DNA of 20,809 nt from UBA5499 sp002426275. Its GTDB lineage: Bacteria; Bacillota; DTU084. The position numbers and the translations under genes were made by a program. The notes beneath the pieces are model-generated. The model did no database searches, was not told the origin of the DNA, and saw only the letters and a list, made by a program, of their open reading frames with translations. Location of the stretch: positions 1 to 20,809 of the forward strand of contig CALASN010000006.1 in the NCBI GenBank assembly GCA_937888735.1, given 5' to 3'. Of the stretch, positions 8,553 to 15,717 are shown piece by piece (position 1 is the first letter of the stretch; every line of letters begins with the position of its first letter).

Positions 8553-8566
8553 AGTGCTGCCGCACT
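8553..8566 (-). terminator. Small hairpin followed by T run in the PHP-2 leader (possible attenuator)
   Basis: On the minus strand AGTGC, loop GGCA and GCACT form a five-base-pair stem that runs directly into TTTTT. It lies about 45 bases upstream of the PHP-2 start, in its presumed leader. The stem is short, so this is only a weak candidate terminator or attenuator. A second stem (GGGG/CCCC, 8584-8600) lies just beyond and lacks a T run. Confidence 0.25.
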
Positions 8567-8603
8567 GCGTAAATGGGACTTCAGGGGTTTTTGGCCCCCC
8601 AAG

Positions 8604-8632
8604 TAGTCTCCGCAGCTGATTTATGTTATAAT
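8604..8632 (+). promoter_or_regulatory. Extended -10 promoter for rapZ-yvcK
   Basis: TGTTATAAT at 8624-8632 is an extended -10 element (TGn plus a perfect TATAAT at 8627-8632). The -35 position at 17-base spacing (8604-8609, TAGTCT) is poor, as is usual for extended -10 promoters. Transcription would start near 8639, about 20 bases before the rapZ ATG, leaving room only for the AGGAG ribosome site. Confidence 0.65.
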
Positions 8633-8658
8633 CGGATCAGGAGAGGAGCGTGAGATAG

Positions 8659-9525
8659 ATGGAAGAAAATCGTTTTGTGATTATCACCGGCCTTTCCGGG
8701 GCAGGTAAGACTCAGGCGATGCGCTGCTTTGAGGATCTTGGGTATTTTTGCATTGATAACTTGCCTCCAATGCTGATTCCTAAGTTCGCGGAGCTTTGTC
8801 TGAAGACAAAGCTGAAGCATATCGCATTGGTCGTAGATATCCGAGGCGGGGAGTTCTTCAATAGTCTCACCGAAGCTTTGCAGAGCGTGGAGCAGCTGGG
8901 GCTGTGTCCGGAAATCCTCTTCCTGGAGGCGGACGATCGGATCCTGATTCGTCGCTTTAAAGAATCCAGACGCCGTCATCCTTTTGCGCCTTCCGGCAGC
9001 GTACTGGAGGGCATCGCCGGGGAAAGACAGCGCTTGGCCAGCCTCAAAGCGCAAGCCAGCAAGCTCATCAATACGTCTAATCTTTCCAACTACGAGCTGA
9101 AACGCGAGATCAGCAAGTGCTTTGCTGCGGATCATACTACCGAATTTCTGGTGACCGCGGTCTCCTTTGGCTTTAAGCACGGCATCCCCATAGACGCGGA
9201 TCTGCTTTTCGATGTGCGCTTTTTGCCTAACCCATATTATGTGGATGGCTTGCGGGAATGTTCCGGAAACGATCAGGCGGTGGTGGAGTATCTCAATCGC
9301 TGGCCGCAAACCCACGAATTTTATCAGCATTTTTTTTCGTTCATAAAATATCTGCTCCCTAATTACCGCAGAGAAGGGCGTTCGAATTTGGTGATCGCCA
9401 TCGGCTGCACAGGCGGCAGGCATCGTTCTGTGGCCGTGACCAACGCGTTGGGAGATTTCGTTCGAGGCTTAGGCTATAAAGTGTTGGTGGAACATCGCGA
9501 TTTGCAAAACGCCAAAGCAGTTTGA
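8659..9525 (+). CDS. rapZ: RapZ/YvcJ nucleotide-binding protein
   Basis: The 288-residue length is normal for the family. The N-terminus has Walker A GLSGAGKT (residues 11-18), followed by CIDNLPP and VVDIRGGEFF; the C-terminal domain has IGCTGGRHRSV. RapZ in E. coli is an RNase E adapter that controls glucosamine-6-phosphate synthase mRNA through small RNAs and binds glucosamine-6-phosphate; in Bacillus, YvcJ is a GTP/ATP-binding protein linked to competence. No exact role in this organism can be read. It leads a unit with yvcK, 16 bases apart, behind an extended -10 promoter. The start ATG has AGGAG 10 bases upstream. Confidence 0.95.
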   Translation: MEENRFVIITGLSGAGKTQAMRCFEDLGYFCIDNLPPMLIPKFAELCLKTKLKHIALVVDIRGGEFFNSLTEALQSVEQLGLCPEILFLEADDRILIRRFKESRRRHPFAPSGSVLEGIAGERQRLASLKAQASKLINTSNLSNYELKREISKCFAADHTTEFLVTAVSFGFKHGIPIDADLLFDVRFLPNPYYVDGLRECSGNDQAVVEYLNRWPQTHEFYQHFFSFIKYLLPNYRREGRSNLVIAIGCTGGRHRSVAVTNALGDFVRGLGYKVLVEHRDLQNAKAV

Positions 9526-9541
9526 GGCGGAGGGATTGTGA

Positions 9542-10855
9542 TTGAGAACGAGGGATTGGGGTTTTAAACGCTGGTTAATGACGATTAGCGCCGGGATTCT
9601 GCTGTTCAGCGGCAGCTTAATCTTCCTTTTGGATTGGCGGACCATCAATAAATTACAATGGCACCTGCTCAGGTTGTTCTTCCGAATGACGGGGCAGGTG
9701 CGCTCTTTACTTCCGCTGGCCTTGCCGCTGTTGCTTTTGGGCTTGTTTCTGATTGGCTGGGGTTTTTATCGCCTGCTGGACTCGCTGATCTCGGATCTGG
9801 GCTATCCGGGCAGCTGGCCCAGGCAGCTGTATAAAACCCGCCATGGCCGGCGCGGACCGCGGATCGTGGTGGTGGGCGGCGGCACTGGCCTTGCCTCGCT
9901 ATTGCGGGGACTGAAGGAGTATACAATTAATCTCAGCGCCATCGTGACAGTTGCCGACGACGGCGGCAGCTCCGGCAGGCTGCGGGAGGAGATGGGAATC
10001 CTGCCGCCCGGAGATGTGCGCAATTGTCTGCTGGCGCTGGCGGATGCGGAACCGCTTCTAAATAAGCTTTTTCAGTATCGCTTCACTGGAGAGGAAGGGA
10101 CTTTGGCCGGCCATAATTTCGGCAATCTTTTTCTGGCTGCCATGGGCGATGTAACCGGCGATTTCCTCACGGCCATTAAGGAGTTCAGCCGCGTGCTGGC
10201 AGTGAGGGGGCAGGTCTTACCCTCCACTTTGAAAGAAGTGTATCTTGAGGCTGAGTATACGGATGCAAGCGTCGTCCGCGGCGAACATAAAATTCCTCAG
10301 TCCGGCAAACGCATCAAGAAAGTCTCTTTGGTGCCTGCCGATGCGGAACCTTTGCCTGAAGCGTTGGCCGCCATAGCCGAAGCGGATTTGATCGTTTTGG
10401 GCCCCGGAAGCCTTTACACCAGCATTATTCCTAATCTCCTAGTGGACGGCATAACTAAGGCAATTTTGCGCGCCAGAGCGCCGAAAGTTTACGTGTGCAA
10501 TGTGATGACCCAGCCCGGAGAGAGCGAAGGGTATACGGCCCTTGAACACGTGGAGGCGCTCATAGCGCACAGCCATAAAAAGATCATCGATTTTGTCCTG
10601 ATGAACAATGACTTCGCTCTTCCTCAGGAACTGCTGGAGAAATATCAGCTTGAGGGTTCCTATCCTGTGGAAAGCAGGGCCGAAGAGATAAGGAAACTGG
10701 GCTATATTCCCATCGAGGCTCCCATCATCAGCAAGAAGAATTTGCTGCGTCACGATTCTCAGCTTTTGGCGCAAGCGTTGATGGAGCTTTTGCACAGTAA
10801 GTATGCCAAAAAAAAAGCGTTAAGGAAGCCCGGATTTTTGGTCAATACAGATTGA
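9542..10855 (+). CDS. yvcK: YvcK/CofD-like gluconeogenesis factor with N-terminal membrane anchor
   Basis: The 437-residue protein has two parts. The first 100 residues carry two membrane segments (about 11-31 and 56-77) and a basic stretch. The rest is the CofD-like YvcK domain: VVVGGGTGLASLLRG (110-123), VADDGGSSGRLR (137-148), PPGDVRNC (155-162), GHNFGNLFL and LGPGSLYTS. YvcK binds UDP-sugars such as UDP-GlcNAc and is needed for growth on gluconeogenic carbon sources and for cell-wall enzyme placement in Bacillus. The Bacillus form is about 320 residues and lacks the membrane part. The start is TTG at 9542, with GGAGGG 7 bases upstream; the TTG at 9536 is followed at once by a stop. It pairs with rapZ as expected, but whiA does not follow. 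Confidence 0.93.
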   Translation: MRTRDWGFKRWLMTISAGILLFSGSLIFLLDWRTINKLQWHLLRLFFRMTGQVRSLLPLALPLLLLGLFLIGWGFYRLLDSLISDLGYPGSWPRQLYKTRHGRRGPRIVVVGGGTGLASLLRGLKEYTINLSAIVTVADDGGSSGRLREEMGILPPGDVRNCLLALADAEPLLNKLFQYRFTGEEGTLAGHNFGNLFLAAMGDVTGDFLTAIKEFSRVLAVRGQVLPSTLKEVYLEAEYTDASVVRGEHKIPQSGKRIKKVSLVPADAEPLPEALAAIAEADLIVLGPGSLYTSIIPNLLVDGITKAILRARAPKVYVCNVMTQPGESEGYTALEHVEALIAHSHKKIIDFVLMNNDFALPQELLEKYQLEGSYPVESRAEEIRKLGYIPIEAPIISKKNLLRHDSQLLAQALMELLHSKYAKKKALRKPGFLVNTD

Positions 10856-10882
10856 ATTTTATGTGATTTTGAGGCGTATTAA

Positions 10883-11506
10883 ATGGTAATACTTTTTTTA
10901 TCCGCCCTGACAATCGGCTTCTCCGGCGCCATGATGCCGGGGCCCTTGCTTACATATACTATTAGGCAAGCTTTGAACGCCGGCCCCAAGGCCGGTTTCA
11001 TCATCGCGGCCGGCCACGCGGTTTTGGAGCTTGGTTTAGTTGCTTTGCTCCTGCTGGGATTTGATTTGATTCTGAAATCCGACTCCGTGCAAATCGCCAT
11101 CGGCATCATCGGCGGCGCGCTTTTGGCTTATATGGGCGCTGATATGATCGGCGGCGCATTGAAGAATAAAGTAAAGATTGAAGTGGATGCCGGCAAAACC
11201 AAGACGCGAAATATGTTTTATTCAGGGTTGGCCATCAGCGCGGCAAATCCTTATTTTTTGTTCTGGTGGGCGGTGATCGGCCTGGGCTTTTTGCTTCAGG
11301 CGCATGAAGTTGCCGGGATGCCGGGCTTGGCTGCATTCTACTGCGGACATATTTTGGCTGATTTCAGCTGGTACGGGTTTGTTTCAGTGTCCGTTGGCAA
11401 AACGCGCAGATTGATTAAAGACGGGCTATATCGTTTCATCATCGCCGCCCTTGGCTGTGTATTGCTCTTTTTTGGCTGCAGCTTCATTTACAGAGCGATT
11501 CTCTGA
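10883..11506 (+). CDS. LysE/RhtB family exporter
   Basis: The 207-residue protein is almost wholly hydrophobic, with about six membrane helices. The family mark is near the start (GFSGAMMPGPLLTYTIRQAL, like the PGP segment of LysE/RhtB transporters), and a second conserved stretch reads SAANPYFLFWWAVIGLG (about 124-140). The family exports amino acids or related small molecules; substrate and direction cannot be told from sequence. GAGG lies 8 bases before the ATG. The gene starts 27 bases after yvcK with no terminator seen between, so read-through from the rapZ promoter is likely. It occupies the position where whiA is normally found in Bacillota. Confidence 0.85.
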   Translation: MVILFLSALTIGFSGAMMPGPLLTYTIRQALNAGPKAGFIIAAGHAVLELGLVALLLLGFDLILKSDSVQIAIGIIGGALLAYMGADMIGGALKNKVKIEVDAGKTKTRNMFYSGLAISAANPYFLFWWAVIGLGFLLQAHEVAGMPGLAAFYCGHILADFSWYGFVSVSVGKTRRLIKDGLYRFIIAALGCVLLFFGCSFIYRAIL

Positions 11507-11542
11507 AGGCGCGGGGGAAGTGAAAGCGCAGAGGGGACTGAA

Positions 11543-12181
11543 ATGAAAATCAGAAAACCAAAATTAGCGGGCGAACTAGAAGCGGATAACCTCAAGGAGG
11601 TCCTCCAGCGGGCGATTTCGGACCAGAAAGACATCAGCGGCTTTCGTTTTTCCGACGATTGTGTGGAAGCGCAAGCGAATGCTTTGGAATTTCAAAACTG
11701 TCTGTTTGAAAATTGCCGGTTCGGCGCCTCCAAGCTGACCAGGACTTTTTTTACGGACGTGGTTTTTCAAAACTGCGCTCTCGCTAACGTAGACCTCACA
11801 GAAGGCTCTTTTCACCGCGTTGAGTTCAGAAATTGCAAGATGGTTGGCGCTAATTTCAGTCAGGCGGTTTTCGGCGACGTTCTCTGGCAGGACAGTGATT
11901 GTCAATACCTCAATTTATCTGTGGCGAAGCTGAAAAGCAGCGTCTTTTGCGCCTCGGATCTGTCTTGGGCCAGCATTCAGGAAAGCAGTTTGAAAGCTGT
12001 TGAGTTTCACGAGTGCAAGCTGCTTGGGGTTGATTTTTTCCATACGCCTTTGGAGAAACTGGATTTTACAAGCGACCAAATCGACGGCATCGTCGTCTCC
12101 GGTTCAGAGCTCAAAGGGGCTGTGGTCACTGCGGAGCAAGCGTGCGAGCTGTCGCGGCTGCTTGGCTTGCTCATCAAATGA
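11543..12181 (+). CDS. Pentapeptide-repeat protein of the Qnr/MfpA type
   Basis: The 212-residue protein is built of pentapeptide repeats of the A(D/N)LxX form, with aromatic or aliphatic residues every five positions (FQNCLFENCRF, FQNCALANVDL, FRNCKMVGANF, FHECKLLGVDF) over about residues 48-193. This predicts a right-handed four-sided beta-helix. Repeats end in SELKGAVVTAEQACELSRLL, a C-terminal helix like the dimerisation end of Qnr proteins, and total length is close to Qnr (about 215-218). Qnr and MfpA mimic DNA and bind gyrase; whether this one does is unknown. Many pentapeptide proteins have other or no known roles. GAGGGG lies 6 bases before the ATG. It follows the LysE gene by 36 bases in the same direction. 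Confidence 0.8.
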   Translation: MKIRKPKLAGELEADNLKEVLQRAISDQKDISGFRFSDDCVEAQANALEFQNCLFENCRFGASKLTRTFFTDVVFQNCALANVDLTEGSFHRVEFRNCKMVGANFSQAVFGDVLWQDSDCQYLNLSVAKLKSSVFCASDLSWASIQESSLKAVEFHECKLLGVDFFHTPLEKLDFTSDQIDGIVVSGSELKGAVVTAEQACELSRLLGLLIK

Positions 12182-12285
12182 GAGCGCGGCGGGACAAGGC
12201 GCGCAGACCGGGATTGGCTGCGACCTGAGCGGGATCTTTAACATTCTTTTAATCACTATTTAACCTTCTGTTGACCAGAGGGCAA

Positions 12286-12291
12286 TATAAT
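12286..12291 (+). promoter_or_regulatory. Isolated TATAAT upstream of the hydrogenase operon
   Basis: A perfect TATAAT lies in the gap after the pentapeptide gene. The nearest TTGACC (12271-12276) is only 9 bases away and the best distant match (TTAACC, 12260-12265) is 20 away, so this would be at most a weak second promoter. Confidence 0.25.
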
Positions 12292-12328
12292 GGTTAGGGT
12301 TTAAAAACTCCGCAAAAACCCCCCACTC

Positions 12329-12357
12329 TTGATTCTGCAGTTACCCTATGCTATCAT
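12329..12357 (+). promoter_or_regulatory. Promoter of the hydrogenase operon
   Basis: TTGATT (12329-12334) and TATCAT (12352-12357) are separated by 17 bases, a good match to the vegetative sigma factor consensus. Transcription would start near 12364, about 40 bases before the chosen hydS ATG. The -10 box lies wholly between the arms of a large inverted repeat, and a Rex-like sequence follows, so strong regulation at initiation is expected. Confidence 0.7.
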
Positions 12358-12371
12358 TAAGCGTAGGGTAA
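12341..12371. promoter_or_regulatory. 11-base inverted repeat flanking the -10 box (probable operator)
   Basis: Left arm TTACCCTATGC (12341-12351) and right arm GCGTAGGGTAA (12361-12371) are reverse complements except for one position. The nine bases between them contain the -10 hexamer. The left arm lies upstream of the expected transcription start, so an RNA hairpin cannot form in the message; a DNA site for a dimeric regulator is the natural reading. A further TTAGGGT half-site occurs at 12294-12300. Confidence 0.55.
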
Positions 12372-12373
12372 AA

Positions 12374-12391
12374 TTGTGAAAAATAGTACAA
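12374..12391. promoter_or_regulatory. Possible Rex (NADH/NAD+ sensor) binding site
   Basis: TTGTGAAAAATAGTACAA resembles the 18-base Rex palindrome (TTGTGA, six bases, TCACAA). The left half is perfect; the right half matches four of six positions. It lies just downstream of the expected transcription start, a position suited to repression. Rex is known to control hydrogenase genes in Clostridia. Confidence 0.35.
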
Positions 12392-12405
12392 AGGGTGGCG
12401 GGAAA

Positions 12406-14064
12406 ATGACAGGCGTAATCAGCACGCTGAAAACCAATTGTAAGGACTGTTACAAATGTCTTAGATCCTGTCCTGTAAAAGCCATTAAAGTGGTCGCTGG
12501 ACATGCTCAGGTTGTACCGGAGCGCTGCATCGGCGATGCTGAATGCGTCCGGGTTTGTCCGCAGCACGCGAAGGTAGTAAGGGAAGATTTGCCGCTGGTG
12601 AAACGGTGGCTGGCCAGAGGAGAGCGCGTTGTGCTGAGTTTGGCTCCTTCGTTTGCCGGCTGTCTTCCCTGGGACTTTGAAACGCTCAAAGAGGCGCTCC
12701 TGAAGCGCAAAGTGGCGGCAGTGGAAGAGACCGCTCTGGGAGCGGCGCTGGTTGCCAAAGCTCATCGGGATTTAGGCGCCGGCCCTTGGCTCACCAGCGC
12801 TTGTCCTGCGGTGGTGAAATTGGTTGAGATTTATTTCCCTCACCTTTTGCCTTATCTGGCGCCTGTGGTCTCTCCCATGATCGCTCACGGCAGGCTGATT
12901 AAGAGCCGGGATGAGAACGCTAAAGTGGTTTTCGTAGGGCCCTGTGTGGCCAAGAAGGGCGAATTGCTGGCGGAAGGCCTCGCCGGAGCTGTGGATGCAG
13001 CCTTGACTTTTCAGGAATTGACCCTCTGGCTGGCCGATGAAGACCTGCCTGCCGCGAAGGCTTCCGGCTCTGTCAAGTCCGTTAAGTGGGGCGAGCGTGC
13101 CGCCAGATTTTTCCCCGTGGATGGCGGACAGCTGGCCACGATGGGGCAGAGCCAGTGGGAATCCGGTTTAGCCATTTCCGGAATGAGAGAATGCTTGGAA
13201 TTTTTGCAGCATTTTGAGCCGGAAGAGGCGCCTCGGTTCACAGAGCTTTTGGCTTGCAGAGGAGGCTGCATCGCAGGTCCCATGAGCACAGCGGAAAGTT
13301 TCTGGCAAGCGAAAAAGCGTCTTTTGGCATATGCGCAAAGACCTTTGACGCAGCCTGCCGCAAAAATGGACTTGACCCGCACCTATAGGCCGGAGCCGAT
13401 TTGCGATGAAGAACCGACGGAGGCGCAACTGGAGGAAATCCTCAAACGCATGGGCAAGTATGCTCAGGAGGATGAGCTGAATTGCGGCGCCTGCGGCTAT
13501 AATTCTTGTCGGGAAAAGGCGAAAGCGGTTTTCAATGGAATGGCTGAGGTTCAGATGTGCATTCCCAACATGCGGGCCAGAGCCGAATCTTTGGCCAATT
13601 TAGTGCTCAGCTCCACACCTAACGGCATCATCGTTACGGATGAAGATTTGCTGGTTTTGGATCTCAACCCCCAGGCGGAGCAAATGTTTTCCACCACCAG
13701 CGGGAGGATGAAAAATAAACCTTTAGAACTCATTTTGGATCCAGTATACTTTGCCCAGGCGGTGGCAGACAACAAGCCAGTGCAAGCTCAAACATCCTAT
13801 GACGGGCTTGTGACCAGTCAATATATATTCGGCGTGCCCAAGCACAGAATTGTGGTTGGGATTTTCACGGACATCACAGTTCAGACGCAGCAGAAACGGG
13901 AGATGGAGGAACTGCGCCAGGAAACCGTGGGCAGGGCGCAGGAAGTAATCCAGAGGCAAATGCGGGTTGCGCAGGAGATTGCGGGCCTTTTGGGAGAGAC
14001 CACAGCCCAAACCAAAGTCCTGCTCACCAAGCTCATCCAGATCATCGGTCGGGGAGATGAGTAG
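12406..14064 (+). CDS. hydS: PAS-containing, putatively sensory [FeFe] hydrogenase (HydS type)
   Basis: The protein is 552 residues from ATG 12406, chosen because GGGTGG lies 7 bases upstream; the longer GTG start at 12376 falls within the Rex-like site. Order of parts: a two-cluster ferredoxin domain (C12, C15, C18, C22; C41, C47, C51), the H-cluster domain with TSACP (130-134), GPCVAKK (178-184) and ACRGGC (283-288), a further FeS domain (C360, C363, C368, C385), a PAS domain (about 391-495) and a coiled-coil tail (495-552). In catalytic [FeFe] hydrogenases the first motif is TSCCP; Ala132 here replaces the proton-relay cysteine, as reported for Thermotoga HydS. With the PAS domain and the phosphatase next door, this points to H2 or redox sensing, not bulk turnover. 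The usual second cysteine of cluster II is Asp44. Confidence 0.88.
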   Translation: MTGVISTLKTNCKDCYKCLRSCPVKAIKVVAGHAQVVPERCIGDAECVRVCPQHAKVVREDLPLVKRWLARGERVVLSLAPSFAGCLPWDFETLKEALLKRKVAAVEETALGAALVAKAHRDLGAGPWLTSACPAVVKLVEIYFPHLLPYLAPVVSPMIAHGRLIKSRDENAKVVFVGPCVAKKGELLAEGLAGAVDAALTFQELTLWLADEDLPAAKASGSVKSVKWGERAARFFPVDGGQLATMGQSQWESGLAISGMRECLEFLQHFEPEEAPRFTELLACRGGCIAGPMSTAESFWQAKKRLLAYAQRPLTQPAAKMDLTRTYRPEPICDEEPTEAQLEEILKRMGKYAQEDELNCGACGYNSCREKAKAVFNGMAEVQMCIPNMRARAESLANLVLSSTPNGIIVTDEDLLVLDLNPQAEQMFSTTSGRMKNKPLELILDPVYFAQAVADNKPVQAQTSYDGLVTSQYIFGVPKHRIVVGIFTDITVQTQQKREMEELRQETVGRAQEVIQRQMRVAQEIAGLLGETTAQTKVLLTKLIQIIGRGDE

Positions 14065-14065
14065 C

Positions 14066-15199
14066 ATGTACCTGGAGATTGGTTCTTTCCAGCTGCGTAA
14101 GTGGCGGGAGGAACTTTGCGGGGACAGCGTCCAAATCTCCCGCGCCGGCGACACTCTGGTCATGGTGCTCTCAGATGGCCTGGGAAGCGGCGTTAAGGCG
14201 AATATTCTCTCCACTTTAACCAGCAAGATCATCGTTACCATGCTCTTCGGCGGGGCCAGTCTGGCGGATGTGGTGGAGACAGTCTCGCAGACGTTGCCTG
14301 TTTGCCGGGAAAGACATTTGGCCTATTCGACTTTCACCGTGGCCAGGGTAGACTCCGGCGGTCGGGCGCAGCTGGCTGAATTCGATAATCCGCCGGTTAT
14401 TTTTGTGCGAAATGGAAAAAGACAGGACTATCAGTTTCAAGAATATCAGCTGGCGGGCAAAAGGATTCGTGAAAGTCAGCTCATTCTTGCGGAAGGTGAT
14501 TATTTAATCATGCTTAGCGACGGGATAGTTCATGCCGGCGCCGGAGGAATCTTGAACTTTGGCTGGCAGTGGCAAGAAGTGGCGAATTACGCCGAGCGTC
14601 TCTGCGCAGCCGGCAATCAGGCCCAGGATGTGGCGTCGTGGATAGGCATGGCCTCGGAGCAATTATATGAAGGCAAGCCCGGCGACGACGCCACGGTTTT
14701 GGTCTTGCAAGGGCGGAAGAGTCGCTCTGTGACAATCGCAGTGGGACCGCCTTTGCGCTCTGAAGACGATCCCCGGCTGGCTAAAACTTTGGCCGCAGCT
14801 TCAGGCAAGAAGGTGATCTGCGGCGGTACAACCAGCCAGATCATTGCCCGGGAATGGGGCGAAAGGCTGGAGGTTGATCTCAAGGCCCAAGCGGACAACT
14901 TGCCGCCCACCGGCAAATTAAACGGGGCGGATCTGATCACAGAGGGCGTGATCACTTTGGCGCAGGCCAAACAGCTGCTGGCGAACGGAGAAAATACGGA
15001 TAACCTGGACGGAGCCAGCAGGCTGGTAGAAATCCTCAAAAAGAGCGATGAGATTACTTTTCTGGTAGGCAGAGCCATCAATCCTGCCCATCAGAATCCA
15101 AATTTTCCCTTGAATTTAGGGCTCAAAAGCCAACTGGTCAGGGAGCTGGCGCAACAACTAGAGAAAATGGATAAAGCGGTCACAGTACACTATTTTTAA
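14066..15199 (+). CDS. SpoIIE/PP2C-type serine/threonine phosphatase
   Basis: The protein is 377 residues from ATG 14066, one base after the hydS stop; GGGGAG at 14051-14056 lies 9 bases upstream, whereas the ATG at 14057 abuts it. The first 220 residues are a SpoIIE-type PP2C domain: LSDGLGSGVKAN, LSDGIVHAG and GDDATVLVL hold the metal-binding aspartates. Residues about 225-377 form a second domain (VAVGPPLRSEDD-like, GGTTSQIIAREWG, LNGADLITEGVITL) recognised as travelling with clostridial SpoIIE-type phosphatases but of unknown function. No membrane segment is seen. Its position makes it the likely output of HydS, dephosphorylating an unknown protein. No partner kinase or anti-sigma factor lies in the window. 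Confidence 0.85.
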   Translation: MYLEIGSFQLRKWREELCGDSVQISRAGDTLVMVLSDGLGSGVKANILSTLTSKIIVTMLFGGASLADVVETVSQTLPVCRERHLAYSTFTVARVDSGGRAQLAEFDNPPVIFVRNGKRQDYQFQEYQLAGKRIRESQLILAEGDYLIMLSDGIVHAGAGGILNFGWQWQEVANYAERLCAAGNQAQDVASWIGMASEQLYEGKPGDDATVLVLQGRKSRSVTIAVGPPLRSEDDPRLAKTLAAASGKKVICGGTTSQIIAREWGERLEVDLKAQADNLPPTGKLNGADLITEGVITLAQAKQLLANGENTDNLDGASRLVEILKKSDEITFLVGRAINPAHQNPNFPLNLGLKSQLVRELAQQLEKMDKAVTVHYF

Positions 15200-15225
15200 G
15201 CTGTGATTGTGGAGGAGGGATTGAG

Positions 15226-15717
15226 TTGACCAAGGAGACCAGAAGTTTTGAGCGCGTGAATAAAATCATCCAAAAATATGAAGGAAAGCGCTCTTCTCTG
15301 ATTGCCATTCTTCAAGAGGTTCAGGAGGAATATCGTTATCTGCCGGAAGAAATTCTCACCTATATTGCCACTGCCATGGATATTTCTCCGGCGACCGTCT
15401 ACGGAGTTGCCACGTTCTATGCGCAGTTTTCTTTAGCGCCAAAGGGTAAGTATGTGATCAGAGTCTGCGATGGCACTGCCTGCCATGTGCGCGGCTCGGC
15501 GGGGATCCGGGAGGCAATTGAAAAGAAACTTGATTTCGGCAAGGGTAAGAATACCACCGACGATCTCCTGTTCACTTTGGAGATGGTGTCTTGTCTTGGC
15601 GCCTGCGGACTGGCGCCTGTGATGATGGTGGGCGATCAGGTCTACGGACAGATGACGCCGGAGAAGGTCGATGAGATTTTGGACGAGATCATCAAGAAGG
15701 AAGGTGCGTCCGCGTGA
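15226..15717 (+). CDS. hydC: NAD(H)-linked [FeFe] hydrogenase subunit HydC (NuoE-like)
   Basis: The 163-residue protein is of the NuoE/24-kDa family. It has a helical N-terminal part with SPATVYGVATFYAQFSLAPKG (about 54-74) and a thioredoxin-like domain with the four [2Fe-2S] ligands C81, C86 (CDGTAC), C123 and C127 (CLGAC). It is the small subunit of the trimeric HydABC hydrogenase and passes electrons with HydB. The start is TTG at 15226, with GGAGGAGG 7 bases upstream. It lies 26 bases after the phosphatase gene with no terminator between, and its stop overlaps the hydB start (GTGA). Confidence 0.92.
   Translation: MTKETRSFERVNKIIQKYEGKRSSLIAILQEVQEEYRYLPEEILTYIATAMDISPATVYGVATFYAQFSLAPKGKYVIRVCDGTACHVRGSAGIREAIEKKLDFGKGKNTTDDLLFTLEMVSCLGACGLAPVMMVGDQVYGQMTPEKVDEILDEIIKKEGASA

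Noticed and set aside
8626..9423. Long open frame of 265 codons on the minus strand
   Set aside because: It lies entirely antisense to rapZ, whose motifs are complete, and has no recognisable domain; it is a by-product of codon composition.
12271..12291. TTGACC with TATAAT as the main hydrogenase promoter
   Set aside because: The spacing is only 9 bases; the TTGATT/TATCAT pair at 12329-12357 with 17-base spacing is far better.
13967..14065. Upstream extension of the phosphatase frame into hydS
   Set aside because: The extra residues are an out-of-frame reading of the HydS coiled coil; ATG 14066 has a GGGGAG site.
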